From Butyrivibrio sp. (lineage in GTDB: Bacteria > Bacillota > Clostridia > Lachnospirales > Lachnospiraceae): DNA of 64,000 nucleotides. Positions 49,201-57,915 of the stretch are shown here, piece after piece; position 1 is the first letter of the stretch, and each line of letters opens with the position of its first letter. The translations under genes and the position numbers were made by a program. Under the pieces are notes generated by a model. It was not told where the DNA came from, did not search any database, and saw only the letters and a list, made by a program, of their open reading frames with translations. The DNA is taken from the NCBI RefSeq assembly GCF_017433805.1, contig NZ_JAFRGN010000007.1:202203-266202 (forward strand). Direction: 5' to 3'.

Positions 49201-51664
49201 AGGTTGTACCTGGGTGGTTGAACATGCTGATTGAATCAGGTGTGTTAACGAGCTGTGCATAGTAGTTCTGAAGAGCTGTTCTGGACTTACTCTCATAACC
49301 TGTCATGTTACGGCTCATGAATCCGCCTGTATTAAATGTGTTCATATGACCAGGAGCTCCGCCTGACCATGTCATCTCGTATCCGTAAAGAGCTACGAAA
49401 TCATCTGCTGTGTACTTATCAGCAAGCTGATGTCCCTCAACCCACTCTGATGATACAGAACCATCTGTGATAGTTGCCTGTGTATCATTGTCAAAAGAGT
49501 TTGAGTGGTCTGTTACTGCAAGGAAGTCAAGGTTCTCAACTTCGTTAGCAGCGTGATTGAATGCTTCGTCACAAGTACCAGCACCATCTGAGTAGCTTGT
49601 GTGTGAGTGAAGCTGTCCAAAATAAATGTTGTAAGACTCATTAACTCTCTCAGTAAATGTGAAAGTAGCTACTGCACTGTCAGCGTAATTCTCGCAAGTT
49701 GCCTTAGCAAGTACAGTTGCTGGAAGAGTCTCAAGCTTGAATGGTTCCTCATAATCAAGCCATGTCTCGCCATTATCAAGAGAGTAGAATATCTTAGCTC
49801 CCTCTGTTGCTGTTGCAAGAGTAACAACATTGCTCTTTCTGATTGCACCGCCGTTAGGACTAGCCTTAACAGTTGCAACCTGTGCCTGTGTATAAACAAA
49901 TGTCTTCTTAACACTGTCTGAACGGCCTTCGCTTGTAGCATATGCTACTACTGTAGCCTTCTTGACAACATCAAGTGCAGAAGAAGTAACAAACATATCC
50001 TGTGTAAGAACAGGCTTAGATGCATCGCTATACTCTGCGAACTCGCTATCATTGATTGAATATAGAATTGTAGCGCCTTCTGTAGCGCAGCTCATTGTAA
50101 GTTCCTGTCCAAAAGGAGTCTCGCCTTCTTCTGGAAGAATACTTACTGAAGCAGTGATATCAGGAGCTGCTACAGGGCTACCTGTAATCGTGATTGGATT
50201 AAAGCGGTTTACTCCGCCACTTGCTACAGTTTTTCCATTGATTGATGTTGAATCTGCAGGTCCAATCTTGAAGTAGAGCTTATCAACATGCTTAACTGTA
50301 GCTGGAACGCTGAAAGTATACTCTTTCCAGTTAGTAGATACTTCGAACTTATCTCCAATATTTGAGAAATTCTCGCCATCTGTACTGTAAGCTACTGTCC
50401 AGTTCTTGGCACCAGTATTTGAACCCTTCATGGAGAATGTAAGCTTGTAAAGACCATAACCCTTACCAGTTACTGTTACAAGGTAATAATCCCCTGAAGT
50501 CATTCCCTTTGAACCAAGAATGCTTACATTGTTATCTCCGCTCTTATAGGTATAAACAGGAGAAACCTGCTTGCCACTCTGATAAGCTGTTATTTCATGA
50601 TCCTTGTTCTTGCCATCGTTGACTGCAGCACCATCTGCATAAATAACAAGGTCTGATGCAAATGCTGAAACGTCACTTCCTGTAAATGTTGCGATGTTCA
50701 TTGTAACAGTGTCATCTACAACAGGGTCTACAGGCTGTGAAGGCTGTGGAGTTACAGGCTCATCCTTAACAACCTCTACCATCTCATGAGTAGCATCAGA
50801 ATAAAGAACTATCTGAATGCCCTTATAATCGCTGACAGCGGCTGTTACATTAACCTTGGTGCCTTCTTCGAGCTCGCCAAAAGCCTTAGTAACATTATTC
50901 TTGTCATAAACAAGAATTGTTGTATCTCCACTGGCAAGTGTTACCTTGCCCTTTGTAATATCAGCCTTAGATGAAACAGTTACGTTCTTGAGAATAACTC
51001 TCATGCACTCATAGTCATCATGATTAGCTACAAGTGTTGCAATCTCGTCACCATCAAAGGTTGTAAATCCATAGTCTAATGTGTTAGTTTTGTCATTCTC
51101 TACAAGAGTTGCACCAGACAACTCAAGAAGTCCGTTGTAATCCTGGAATGTTCCCTTTGCTGTTACAAGATTGCCAACAGCAAGTCCTGTAATACCATAC
51201 AGGCAAATAGCACCAGTATCATCCTGCACATAAGCGTTCTTGCCACTTACATAGTTAACAACGCCCTTTACAGTAAATTCTCCAGATGCCTTTTCCTTTA
51301 CTTCCTTAATAGAAGTAATTGTTACGGCTGCAGCTGCCACTTCTTCGGTCTCTTTAATCTCAGTAGGCTCAACTGCCTCCTCTTTTACCTCTACTGGAGT
51401 ACCTTCTGTAGCTACATCTGTCTGCTCTATAGCAGGTGCAGCCTCATCCACGGTAACTTCAGCAGAAGCTTCTTCAGATGTAGCCTCGCTACTAGCATCA
51501 AACACAACAACTTCTTCGTCAGATGATGCTTCCAGGCTAGCTTCTGTCACAGCAACTTCAGTTCCCTCTGTAGCAAATGCTACAGTGCTTGTAGACTGAA
51601 ACGCTGTTGTTACTGACACAAATCCAGCAAGGATAAGGGCCAATAAACGCTTTCTGTTCTTCAT
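46223..51664 (-). CDS. Large secreted multidomain surface protein with PHP-type metallohydrolase and cell-wall-binding repeats
   Basis: This 1,813-residue protein starts at 51664, where AGGTGGGAG precedes the ATG. Signal peptide about 1-32, then a Ser/Glu-rich linker. Visible domains in order: a YhcR-type OB-fold (about 135-245), a carbohydrate-binding-like beta domain (about 330-510), a chitobiase-like CHB_HEX segment (about 540-655), and a CehA/McbA-type PHP metallohydrolase (about 680-1040, YFGQLHSHTSYSDG and AVTDHSNS). After these come Ig-like domains, a DUF4350-like Rossmann domain (about 1200-1310) and a second OB-fold (about 1410-1490). About nine choline-binding-like repeats of the form YYAKADGKI close it (about 1605-1813). 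Substrate unknown; phosphoester or nucleic-acid hydrolysis is inferred only. It follows the YibE/F gene by 35 bases. Confidence 0.88.
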   Translation of the reverse strand: MKNRKRLLALILAGFVSVTTAFQSTSTVAFATEGTEVAVTEASLEASSDEEVVVFDASSEATSEEASAEVTVDEAAPAIEQTDVATEGTPVEVKEEAVEPTEIKETEEVAAAAVTITSIKEVKEKASGEFTVKGVVNYVSGKNAYVQDDTGAICLYGITGLAVGNLVTAKGTFQDYNGLLELSGATLVENDKTNTLDYGFTTFDGDEIATLVANHDDYECMRVILKNVTVSSKADITKGKVTLASGDTTILVYDKNNVTKAFGELEEGTKVNVTAAVSDYKGIQIVLYSDATHEMVEVVKDEPVTPQPSQPVDPVVDDTVTMNIATFTGSDVSAFASDLVIYADGAAVNDGKNKDHEITAYQSGKQVSPVYTYKSGDNNVSILGSKGMTSGDYYLVTVTGKGYGLYKLTFSMKGSNTGAKNWTVAYSTDGENFSNIGDKFEVSTNWKEYTFSVPATVKHVDKLYFKIGPADSTSINGKTVASGGVNRFNPITITGSPVAAPDITASVSILPEEGETPFGQELTMSCATEGATILYSINDSEFAEYSDASKPVLTQDMFVTSSALDVVKKATVVAYATSEGRSDSVKKTFVYTQAQVATVKASPNGGAIRKSNVVTLATATEGAKIFYSLDNGETWLDYEEPFKLETLPATVLAKATCENYADSAVATFTFTERVNESYNIYFGQLHSHTSYSDGAGTCDEAFNHAANEVENLDFLAVTDHSNSFDNDTQATITDGSVSSEWVEGHQLADKYTADDFVALYGYEMTWSGGAPGHMNTFNTGGFMSRNMTGYESKSRTALQNYYAQLVNTPDSISMFNHPGTTFGDFYDFAYYTKANDQQITLIEVGNGEGAIGSAGYFPSYEYYTRALDKGWHVAPANNQDNHKGRWGDANTGRTVILADTLSRENIYDAIRNMRVYATEDNDLSIYYTLNGEDMGTILEETPSEVNIKVKTSDPTDSGRMTVEVIANGGVSVASKTVAEAEAETTFTLAPNYNYYYIRVTQADGNIAVTAPVWLSDVEAVGIGSITTETALPVAGEPLTVKANFYNNEASDFEVTSITYNVSGEVVRSLELDENTSVIKSQSEFDDTFEYTCNEVGKKYVEVVLTGYLNGKEKKYTASMDVVFVAPEMVSHVVVDGSHLNDYVSGYYAGNVGNFADIAAGDYVKVDVVKNEITRETLADAAVLVVSAPNKNTRYGDVKHFEDSFIEVVKEFVANGGNLIVCGIADYQDTKDGQSSVEINKLLEAVGATTRLNSDEIVDNDKNGGQEYRLYFDKHNRDCYLTKGVSDTQVYSAYSACSVRLDEKAVAAGTAEAIVYGHATTYTKDCKEFGGQYVEVPKGSVVAAARETLSSGSEIIVAGTVFLSNFEVKTELDYGGQEYYSNRNILLNYLSQNKKEIKVSTIAELRAGEPGDIFTVEGYVTAGTAVEGNKFFDTIYIQDETAGTTVFPIADTGIELGTKVRVTGFVDGYQGDKEIQIYNYKVLDAEKKVIEPKKVTTAQAADYNALGGSLLKVEGKVTKVVTNSSGVDYFYVVDESGVEARVFIDGYILASDGNDTVAADAVVGNTVSAVGLSYYNPDGACLRVRDRAEIELVSVGSDEPTPEPTATLVKKYGRYYLIDENGDKLRGFHYVDGIRRFFDEETGVMAVTKWVNYDGKKYRALADGRIAQNEIVTVYGSDYYLDNTGALVTSAIFDYNGDKYYAKADGKISKSGLINIGDDYYISLADGKLARNVKIEKYHSEYIMGDDCKAVKGIVEFEGQKYYGKANGRLAKDAMFTVDGYTYYAKKDGTLARNETITRYFHKYTFDGEGRLIP

Positions 51665-51699
51665 ACGCTCCCACCTTTCAATACTTTTTCTTCCCTCTC

Positions 51700-52857
51700 T
51701 CAATTTCTTTTCTCTATAGTGGCAGAGAGAATTGCCACTATCGGTACTGTAAGTACTATCCCTATACTGCCTGCCAGCCCCTGAATAACTTCTCTCGCAA
51801 CCATATCAGTGTTGATAAGCTGCGTAAAACCAACGTTGTAATAATAGATAAGAAGGAGAAGTGTAAAGGATGATCCTACAAAAGCAAGGATCAGGGTGTT
51901 GGCCATAGTTCCCATAGCATCACGTCCAATGTTCATCCCTGAACGAAATAGCTCCATGGCCGTCATCTGGTCGTTAACCTCGTGAAGCTCATGTACGGCA
52001 GATGCAATGCTCATTGCAACGTCCATTACTGCTCCCAGAGATGCGATCAGAATACCCGCTGTAAAAAGACCTGAAATTTTCATTCCATGGTCTGTACCGA
52101 TCAACAATAACTCTTCAGCCTCATTAGTCTGAAATCCTGAAATGTGTGAAACATAGCCGGCGAATGCCGCAAAAATACTTGCGATCAAAACTCCCGCAAG
52201 AGTTCCGAGTGCACCACTGATGGTCTTCTTATTGATCCCATCAATCAAAACAAAAGTGAATACCGTAGTATAAAAGACAATTAGAACAGTAGCAGGTATG
52301 GCTGGAAAACCATACTCAAGAAGCGGGAACAATATCCACACTATAGCAAAAAGAGTAAACAACAGAGAAACCAGCGCCATAGCGCCCTTGCCTCTTCCTA
52401 TTAATATAAGAGACAACGCAAACACTCCAAACATCACCAAAAGTATCCCGGTTCTGTCATAGCTATAGATAAAAGCACTATAGCCTTCGCCCTGAGGATC
52501 AAGACGCACAATAACTCTCGTCCCTTCCTGCGCATTTATATTAAACAGTGCGCTCAGGTAATTAGTGGTCTGATACTGTTTGCCCTTAAAGGCTCCAGAT
52601 GACACCTGTACTATAACTTCCTGTGATCCACGAAGGATTCCTTCTGTATTCTCATCTCTCTGGGTATTATCCTGAATAAGCTGCGTTACACGCGCTCTGA
52701 CGAAATGCGATGTGGCACTGGTATCGGACTTCTCTACCAGTCCAAATCTGATCAGACAAACAGACACGACAAAAATTGCCACCAGAATAGTAATGGCCGC
52801 AATACGTTTAAAGTCCCATTTAGGATTAAGAGTCCTTGTCCCCCGAACATTCCCCAT
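51700..52857 (-). CDS. YibE/F-family multispanning membrane protein
   Basis: This 385-residue protein begins with a cytoplasmic segment and one transmembrane helix (about 19-40), then an extracellular part (about 45-120) with INAQEGTRVIVRLDPQGEG. Seven or so membrane helices (about 130-380) follow, containing ASLGAVMDVAMSIASAVHELHEV, the YibE/F signature, and LAGSIGIVLTVPIVAIL. The family may transport small molecules, but no substrate is known. The start has AGGAGCT. It is directly upstream of the surface-protein gene and may be in the same operon. The NRPS cluster's terminator separates it from the genes before it. Confidence 0.9.
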   Translation of the reverse strand: MGNVRGTRTLNPKWDFKRIAAITILVAIFVVSVCLIRFGLVEKSDTSATSHFVRARVTQLIQDNTQRDENTEGILRGSQEVIVQVSSGAFKGKQYQTTNYLSALFNINAQEGTRVIVRLDPQGEGYSAFIYSYDRTGILLVMFGVFALSLILIGRGKGAMALVSLLFTLFAIVWILFPLLEYGFPAIPATVLIVFYTTVFTFVLIDGINKKTISGALGTLAGVLIASIFAAFAGYVSHISGFQTNEAEELLLIGTDHGMKISGLFTAGILIASLGAVMDVAMSIASAVHELHEVNDQMTAMELFRSGMNIGRDAMGTMANTLILAFVGSSFTLLLLIYYYNVGFTQLINTDMVAREVIQGLAGSIGIVLTVPIVAILSATIEKRN

Positions 52858-52900
52858 TATTCGACAGTAGCTCCTCTAAAAATACATGACTAAAAACCGA

Positions 52901-52945
52901 TAAAAAACGCACGCCTGAATTATTATTTTCAAGGGGTGCGTTTAA
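52901..52945 (-). terminator. Terminator closing the NRPS operon
   Basis: On the minus strand AAACGCAC pairs with GTGCGTTT around a 23-base loop, followed by T run TTTTTTA. It lies about 50 bases after the RsbW-like stop and before the YibE/F promoter. Confidence 0.75.
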
Positions 52946-52995
52946 TATTCTAACAGATTAAATTCATAATTACTACATTAAATCTTAAGATAATT

Positions 52996-53433
52996 TTAAT
53001 ATTTTTTGCTGAAGGACAGAACGTTATGGTTGTCCTCATATTTATAAGTCATAGAAGTCATTGTCTTCTTGACCATAAATATTCCAAGGCCACCAATCTG
53101 CCTCTCACTTGGAGGCTTTGTGACATCAGGATCAGGCTTTTCCAGTGGATTATACTTAAGTCCACCATCAATAAACGTAATCGTAACCTCCTGATTCTCA
53201 TCAGATACGATCACCTCAATCGGCCCTGTTCCCGAATCCGGGATGGAATCTCCGTTTTCATCCAGTTGCCCATAGGCATAGTGGGCCACATTAACGTAGA
53301 TTTCTTCCACAGCCACAATTATCTGGTCATGGACAAGTTCGTCGGTAATGTGTTCACTTATGATATCATCGACAAAACCTGTAACCACGTTTAAATTGTC
53401 CATCGTAGCTTCTAATTTAATATTTTTATCCAT
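52996..53433 (-). CDS. RsbW-like anti-sigma factor/ATP-binding kinase
   Basis: This 145-residue GHKL ATPase of the RsbW/SpoIIAB type has the N-box AVEEIYVNVAHYAY, the G1-like FIDGGLKYNPLEKP and the G2-like QIGGLGIFMVKKTM. Family members phosphorylate a STAS partner and bind a sigma factor or another regulator. It overlaps the STAS gene by one base (TAATG), so the two are made together. No sigma factor of the RsbW-controlled type is present nearby, so the target is unknown. Confidence 0.9.
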   Translation of the reverse strand: MDKNIKLEATMDNLNVVTGFVDDIISEHITDELVHDQIIVAVEEIYVNVAHYAYGQLDENGDSIPDSGTGPIEVIVSDENQEVTITFIDGGLKYNPLEKPDPDVTKPPSERQIGGLGIFMVKKTMTSMTYKYEDNHNVLSFSKKY

Positions 53434-53729
53434 TATTCAATCTTCAAAAAGTCTGAGAAACCTGTAATTTCGAATACTTCCTGAATCTGAGGGCCTGCGT
53501 TTTTGATAACAAGCTCGCCCTGATCATTCATAACCTTCTGAGCATTAAGGATTACCCTTAGGCCTGCAGAGGAAATAAACTTAAGGTCAGTAAAATCAAG
53601 TACCATCTTCTTGGTGCCACTAAAGGATTCTTTAAGTGCTGCATCAAGATTAGGTGCTGTTGTAGTATCCAGCTTACCCTCAAGAGCAATAATAACTTCA
53701 TCACCGTTTTGAGTCTTGTTGATTGTCAT
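53433..53729 (-). CDS. STAS-domain anti-sigma factor antagonist
   Basis: This 98-residue STAS protein (SpoIIAA/RsbV type) has GKLDTTTAPNLDAAL and the phosphorylation-site motif DLKFISSAGLRVILN, whose serine is the likely target of the RsbW-like kinase. The ATG at 53729 follows GGAGGAG; an earlier in-frame ATG is too close to the ribosome site. It follows the third hydrolase by 35 bases and overlaps the kinase gene by one base. Confidence 0.92.
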   Translation of the reverse strand: MTINKTQNGDEVIIALEGKLDTTTAPNLDAALKESFSGTKKMVLDFTDLKFISSAGLRVILNAQKVMNDQGELVIKNAGPQIQEVFEITGFSDFLKIE

Positions 53730-53764
53730 GGTTATCTCCTCCATGTTCTTTTTAATGGTTATTT

Positions 53765-54580
53765 TTATAGTAGCACATTAACGAGTTTCTGTGCAAAAAT
53801 ATCCGGATTATCCATAATAAACATATGGTTACCCTCAAATTCTTCAGATCTAAATTTATTGGCTGTGTTTTCCCTATACCAGTTAACCAGCTTAGGAGAA
53901 AATATAGACCCCGGATTAGCATAGAAATATACCAAAGGAACATTCATCTTTTTGACAACAGCTCTGTTATCCTGCGCATCCAGTGATTTGATAAGGCTTC
54001 TAAGTACGGTCTCATCACAATCATCAAGTCTCATTTTGATCAGTCTGTCCAGAACAGGCTTGGGAACCTCAATAAGCTCAGGCATTGACTTAAGGGAGAA
54101 GTCCTTGTAAATAGTATAGAAATCATACTTCTCGTAATCATCTGCTTCTTTTATTAATGAATCTTCTATCTTACTGCCAAGCTTCCACTCCGCGTCATTT
54201 AGCTGCTTGGGAGACATATCACAGATAATGGTCTGCTTGATCTTGCCGCAGCCATACATATCAATGTACTTAAGAGCTACAGCGCCGCCCATGGACCACC
54301 CAAAGAGGTTGATATCCTTAAGTCCAAGGGTAGTGATCAGTTCATTAAGGTCTGAAGCCAGAGTCTCTATTCCAACCTGTTCCTTGTTGGCATCCTTACT
54401 CTCTCCATGTCCGCGAAGGTCATAGATGATAAATCTTGCCTTTTCCTTCATAAGCTCAACCGGTCTTGAATAGATCTCGTGAGAGCTTGCCCATCCATGC
54501 ACCATTACAACAGTTTTCCTGCCACTTCCTATATCCTGGTAAAAAAGCTGTTCTCCGTCCTTTAATGTTAACCAGCTCAT
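53765..54580 (-). CDS. Alpha/beta hydrolase
   Basis: This 271-residue hydrolase has the oxyanion-hole HGWASSHEIY, the nucleophile elbow LFGWSMGGAV (Ser) and a C-terminal His in GNHMFIMDN. It is a standard lipase/esterase-type fold with no signal peptide. The start codon immediately follows the stop of the upstream hydrolase (TAA ATG). Its role in the cluster is unknown; it may hydrolyse a thioester, an ester or an off-loaded product. Confidence 0.88.
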   Translation of the reverse strand: MSWLTLKDGEQLFYQDIGSGRKTVVMVHGWASSHEIYSRPVELMKEKARFIIYDLRGHGESKDANKEQVGIETLASDLNELITTLGLKDINLFGWSMGGAVALKYIDMYGCGKIKQTIICDMSPKQLNDAEWKLGSKIEDSLIKEADDYEKYDFYTIYKDFSLKSMPELIEVPKPVLDRLIKMRLDDCDETVLRSLIKSLDAQDNRAVVKKMNVPLVYFYANPGSIFSPKLVNWYRENTANKFRSEEFEGNHMFIMDNPDIFAQKLVNVLL

Positions 54581-55471
54581 TTAGTCCTCCTGGAAGAATT
54601 TAGTCACGTCATCAAGAACTTCAATACTTTCCGGCAAAAAGCTCTTCTGTGCAGGAAATGCATGTGTCAGTTCCTTGTTCCCTCTATAGAACATGACTTT
54701 GCATTTATTTCCCGCTCTCTTAAGAGCATCAGCAAAAGACAAAGTGTATTTGCCAAGAAAATCCACATCACTGGATGTCAGATGCATCGGCGGGAGAATA
54801 TTTATTATCTCCGGATTTTCCGGGTTCATGAGCTTCATGAATTCCTTGTCCTTGCGCATTTCCTTGAATATCTGCTGCGGATAAAGTACCCCAATGAGAT
54901 CTAGCTTATCTGTGTAGTACATTCCGCTAAAACATGCCATTTTCCTTATATTAAGTGTAGAAGTTCTGCAGTTTATCTTTTCCCACAGAGCCTGAGATCT
55001 GTGTATAGCCACAGTGTAGATTGACAAATAAGCTCCAGCGCTCTCTGCCACTACATTTACCCTGTCCCTGTCGCCATTATAATCCTGCAGATGCTTGTCT
55101 ACATATCTAAAACCTGCTGCCACATCTGCGATTTCCTGCATGAGTGTTGCGTCATCCATCAGACGATATGAAATAGCAAATACCAGAAATCCCCTGATAG
55201 CCAGTAGCTGACACAGGTTATACTCGATGGTCTGATTGCCTGTGTACAACCCTCCGCCATGTACCATGATGATAACTGGGAGTTTTGCACCAGACTCAGC
55301 ATACTTTTTACCTCTGTAGACATCCACCTTAAGAGGATTTCCATCATCTCCACGGTATTCCAGATTAAGTTCCGCTGAAATATCATCCCTTATAACCGGA
55401 GTAATTGACTCCAGTATCGGGTCTGCTTTCCTCTGAACAAGCTTGGAAAAGTAGTACATAAAGCTGTTCAT
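54581..55471 (-). CDS. Alpha/beta hydrolase, BD-FAE/HSL type
   Basis: This 296-residue hydrolase has the HGGGLYTGNQ oxyanion motif, the nucleophile elbow VVAESAGAYLSIY (Ser with AESAG) and the His in LTHAFPAQ. It aligns along its whole length with the N-terminal half of the neighbouring 805-residue protein (e.g. GMYYTDKLDLIGVLYPQQI against GMFYTNRDDILGALLSEQF), so the two genes are paralogues. No signal peptide is seen. It lies 3 bases after the fusion gene. Confidence 0.88.
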   Translation of the reverse strand: MNSFMYYFSKLVQRKADPILESITPVIRDDISAELNLEYRGDDGNPLKVDVYRGKKYAESGAKLPVIIMVHGGGLYTGNQTIEYNLCQLLAIRGFLVFAISYRLMDDATLMQEIADVAAGFRYVDKHLQDYNGDRDRVNVVAESAGAYLSIYTVAIHRSQALWEKINCRTSTLNIRKMACFSGMYYTDKLDLIGVLYPQQIFKEMRKDKEFMKLMNPENPEIINILPPMHLTSSDVDFLGKYTLSFADALKRAGNKCKVMFYRGNKELTHAFPAQKSFLPESIEVLDDVTKFFQED

Positions 55472-55474
55472 AGC

Positions 55475-57892
55475 TTAATCCTCATAGTAATAGTCAGTCT
55501 TGGAAGGCTCAAACAGAACTGCAAGCATTGCCATAAGCTGCTTCTTGGACTCTTCTTCTGGGTTCACATCCGCAGCTGCAGGCTTAGCGTTCTTTTTCTG
55601 ACCAGCCTGTCCAATGATATTCATGACAATAATTCCAATCTTCTGCAGAATTTTATTCATGTCATGGACATTTCCATTAATATCTTTCCATATTAATGGG
55701 TTGTTAACTGCAGGAGCAGCCATTGGTCTTACCATAGGCACCATGCGAGGCGCCTGCATCTGCTTAACTGGCCCAATACTGAACAAATCCTTATCTGACT
55801 TCGTTCTTCTGCCAACTGCCTTCATCAGATAGTTATTCAGGACTACTATCTGAGGGTGGGCTCCATGCTTAGCAAAGAAAGCCTGAAGTGCTGCCATTTT
55901 CTCTTTTTCCATCTTCTCTGTGAAAAGATATACCACATCAAGGCTGGATGCATTCATCTTATGTCCCTTGGCATAATTTACGATTCTCTCGATATCGATT
56001 CTCCTCAGGAACAGGTAGTTAACGTGATTTCTGCACACATTCTTGAAGAACTTCTTGTTATAGCCTGCCATATGAGTGATAACAAGCTGATTTCCAAGGA
56101 AAAATGTAAGCTGAAGCTGATTGATCATGGCTGCACGCGCATACAGATCACAGGACAATGCAGTGATCGCTGTCCTTCCATCCTTGGCGTAGAGTGAGCC
56201 AAGCTCATAGATACTCTTGTTTATCTGATCATCAGAAAGCTCCACTACTTTATACTTATCCTCAGTGTCATTAACTTCATGGAAAATGACAGTAGGTTCA
56301 TCAGTGTTATCAGAAGTAACGATTGGTGTCGCCTCATATTTCTGGATAAGCTCTGACATGAAGCTTATTCCCTGAACCTTCTTAAGGAGCTTGACGTTAT
56401 TCTTCATCAGATTGAGATTAGCTTCAGCAATCTCTTTCTCCTCGAGCTTGGATTCCAGAACTATAATATTTCTAAGACCAAGCTTGTCCTTGTTATCCAC
56501 AAGATACTTAGCATAGCTTGGAGGAGTCGCATAATCTGTGAGGATCACGTCTGTGATCTTCTCATTCTGTATCAAGGTAGCAAGCTGCTCAGGATAGCCC
56601 AGAATCTGATATGGGCAAAGAGATACTACCGCGCCTGTCATATTAAGTGCGTAGAAGCTGTAGATTGCCTCCGTTGTCATAGCACCCGGAATCGCAACAC
56701 GGGCTTTATTCTTGCCTGTAAGACCTATAGCAGAAAATACTTCTGCATAGTTATCCCATTTTCTGAACATCTGACGGTAGCTGACCGCCTTGTCGTTACT
56801 CTTAAGGGCAGGTGCATCAAGTCTGTCATCTCCAAAGGAATTGACTGTTCTGATAGCCTTATGGAGCTTGATCTTACCAAGCTTTCCTGTCTCCATCTGC
56901 TTTTTAAGAGCCTTGAAATCCTTTTCCTGCTGAACAGAGTTAAGCTGTCTTTCTGCATAGATAGCAGCCTCTTTTTCAAAGAATTCCAGCATTTTATTGT
57001 TGGCATCGATACTCTGCTCAAGGTCGGGATGTGCAAAGTTAAAGGTATGCATCAGGTAATCTTCGCTGTAATAGAGCATCTTGGAAGTCTTGCCCGCACG
57101 CTTTAATGCTTTGTTAAAAGAAATAGTGTACTGGTTAAGGAAATCGCCCCTACTTGTAACAAGGAAGGTAGGCGGAAGGTTATTAACAATTTCAGGGTGC
57201 TCAGGGTTCATGTACTGGATGAAATTAGGATCATCCTTCCTGTCACCGTAGAACTGCTCAGATAAAAGAGCTCCCAAAATATCGTCCCTGTTGGTATAGA
57301 ACATACCACAGGAAATACCAAGAGCCTTGAATACCATACGGCTTGGCTCATGGCCGATAACCTTCTGAAGCTTAACTGAATTCTTCATGGCAGCTGTATA
57401 GATAGCAAGGAATGCTCCTGCACTATCGGCTGTCAGGAATATTCTGGAGTAATCAACATCGTATTCAACCAGCTTTTTACCCACAAGATCCAGTCCGGCG
57501 CAGACATCATCAAGCTGCTCGCAGACATTGGCTCTAGGCGCAAGCCTGTACTCTATAGCGAATACAAGATAGCCCCTTGAAGCCAATTCTCTTGACAGAT
57601 TAAGGGAAATCTTACGATCTCCGGTAATAAGTCCGCCGCCGTGAATAGCAACGATTACAGGAAGTTCTCTGCCTTCATACTCTTTGCCTGAAGGTTCAAA
57701 AATATCCATGGCAAGAGGGATTCCTTCACGGTTAATATACGGATTGTTCCTAAGTTCCCTGACATTCTTGGGAACCTCTTCCTCTGATGGTTGCGCAACA
57801 CTACCTGTGTTTAATCCCTGGAGCACCTCGAGTCCGATACGGATAGCTCCGCGCCTAATTTTTCCGGCCATAGCAGCATTTTTATCAGCCAT
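55475..57892 (-). CDS. Fusion of alpha/beta hydrolase and degenerate adenylation-like domain
   Basis: This 805-residue protein starts at an ATG after AGGAGGAA. Residues about 60-340 form an alpha/beta hydrolase (HGGGLITGDRK, LTADSAGAFLAIY, and a His near MHTFNFAHP). Residues about 365-720 resemble the N-terminal half of an acyl/amino-acid adenylating enzyme: APALKSNDKAVSYRQMFRKW, then YSFYALNMTGAVVSLCPYQIL. The ATP loop that should read YTSGTTG is replaced by VIFHEVNDTEDKYK, no YGxTE motif is visible and the C-terminal small domain is missing, so adenylation is unlikely. A Met/Pro-rich tail follows. It overlaps the NRPS gene as ATGA if read from the upstream ATG at 57919. The split role of the adenylation-like part is unknown. 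Confidence 0.8.
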   Translation of the reverse strand: MADKNAAMAGKIRRGAIRIGLEVLQGLNTGSVAQPSEEEVPKNVRELRNNPYINREGIPLAMDIFEPSGKEYEGRELPVIVAIHGGGLITGDRKISLNLSRELASRGYLVFAIEYRLAPRANVCEQLDDVCAGLDLVGKKLVEYDVDYSRIFLTADSAGAFLAIYTAAMKNSVKLQKVIGHEPSRMVFKALGISCGMFYTNRDDILGALLSEQFYGDRKDDPNFIQYMNPEHPEIVNNLPPTFLVTSRGDFLNQYTISFNKALKRAGKTSKMLYYSEDYLMHTFNFAHPDLEQSIDANNKMLEFFEKEAAIYAERQLNSVQQEKDFKALKKQMETGKLGKIKLHKAIRTVNSFGDDRLDAPALKSNDKAVSYRQMFRKWDNYAEVFSAIGLTGKNKARVAIPGAMTTEAIYSFYALNMTGAVVSLCPYQILGYPEQLATLIQNEKITDVILTDYATPPSYAKYLVDNKDKLGLRNIIVLESKLEEKEIAEANLNLMKNNVKLLKKVQGISFMSELIQKYEATPIVTSDNTDEPTVIFHEVNDTEDKYKVVELSDDQINKSIYELGSLYAKDGRTAITALSCDLYARAAMINQLQLTFFLGNQLVITHMAGYNKKFFKNVCRNHVNYLFLRRIDIERIVNYAKGHKMNASSLDVVYLFTEKMEKEKMAALQAFFAKHGAHPQIVVLNNYLMKAVGRRTKSDKDLFSIGPVKQMQAPRMVPMVRPMAAPAVNNPLIWKDINGNVHDMNKILQKIGIIVMNIIGQAGQKKNAKPAAADVNPEEESKKQLMAMLAVLFEPSKTDYYYED

Positions 57893-57915
57893 GATGAATT
57901 CCTCCTTTCCGGATA

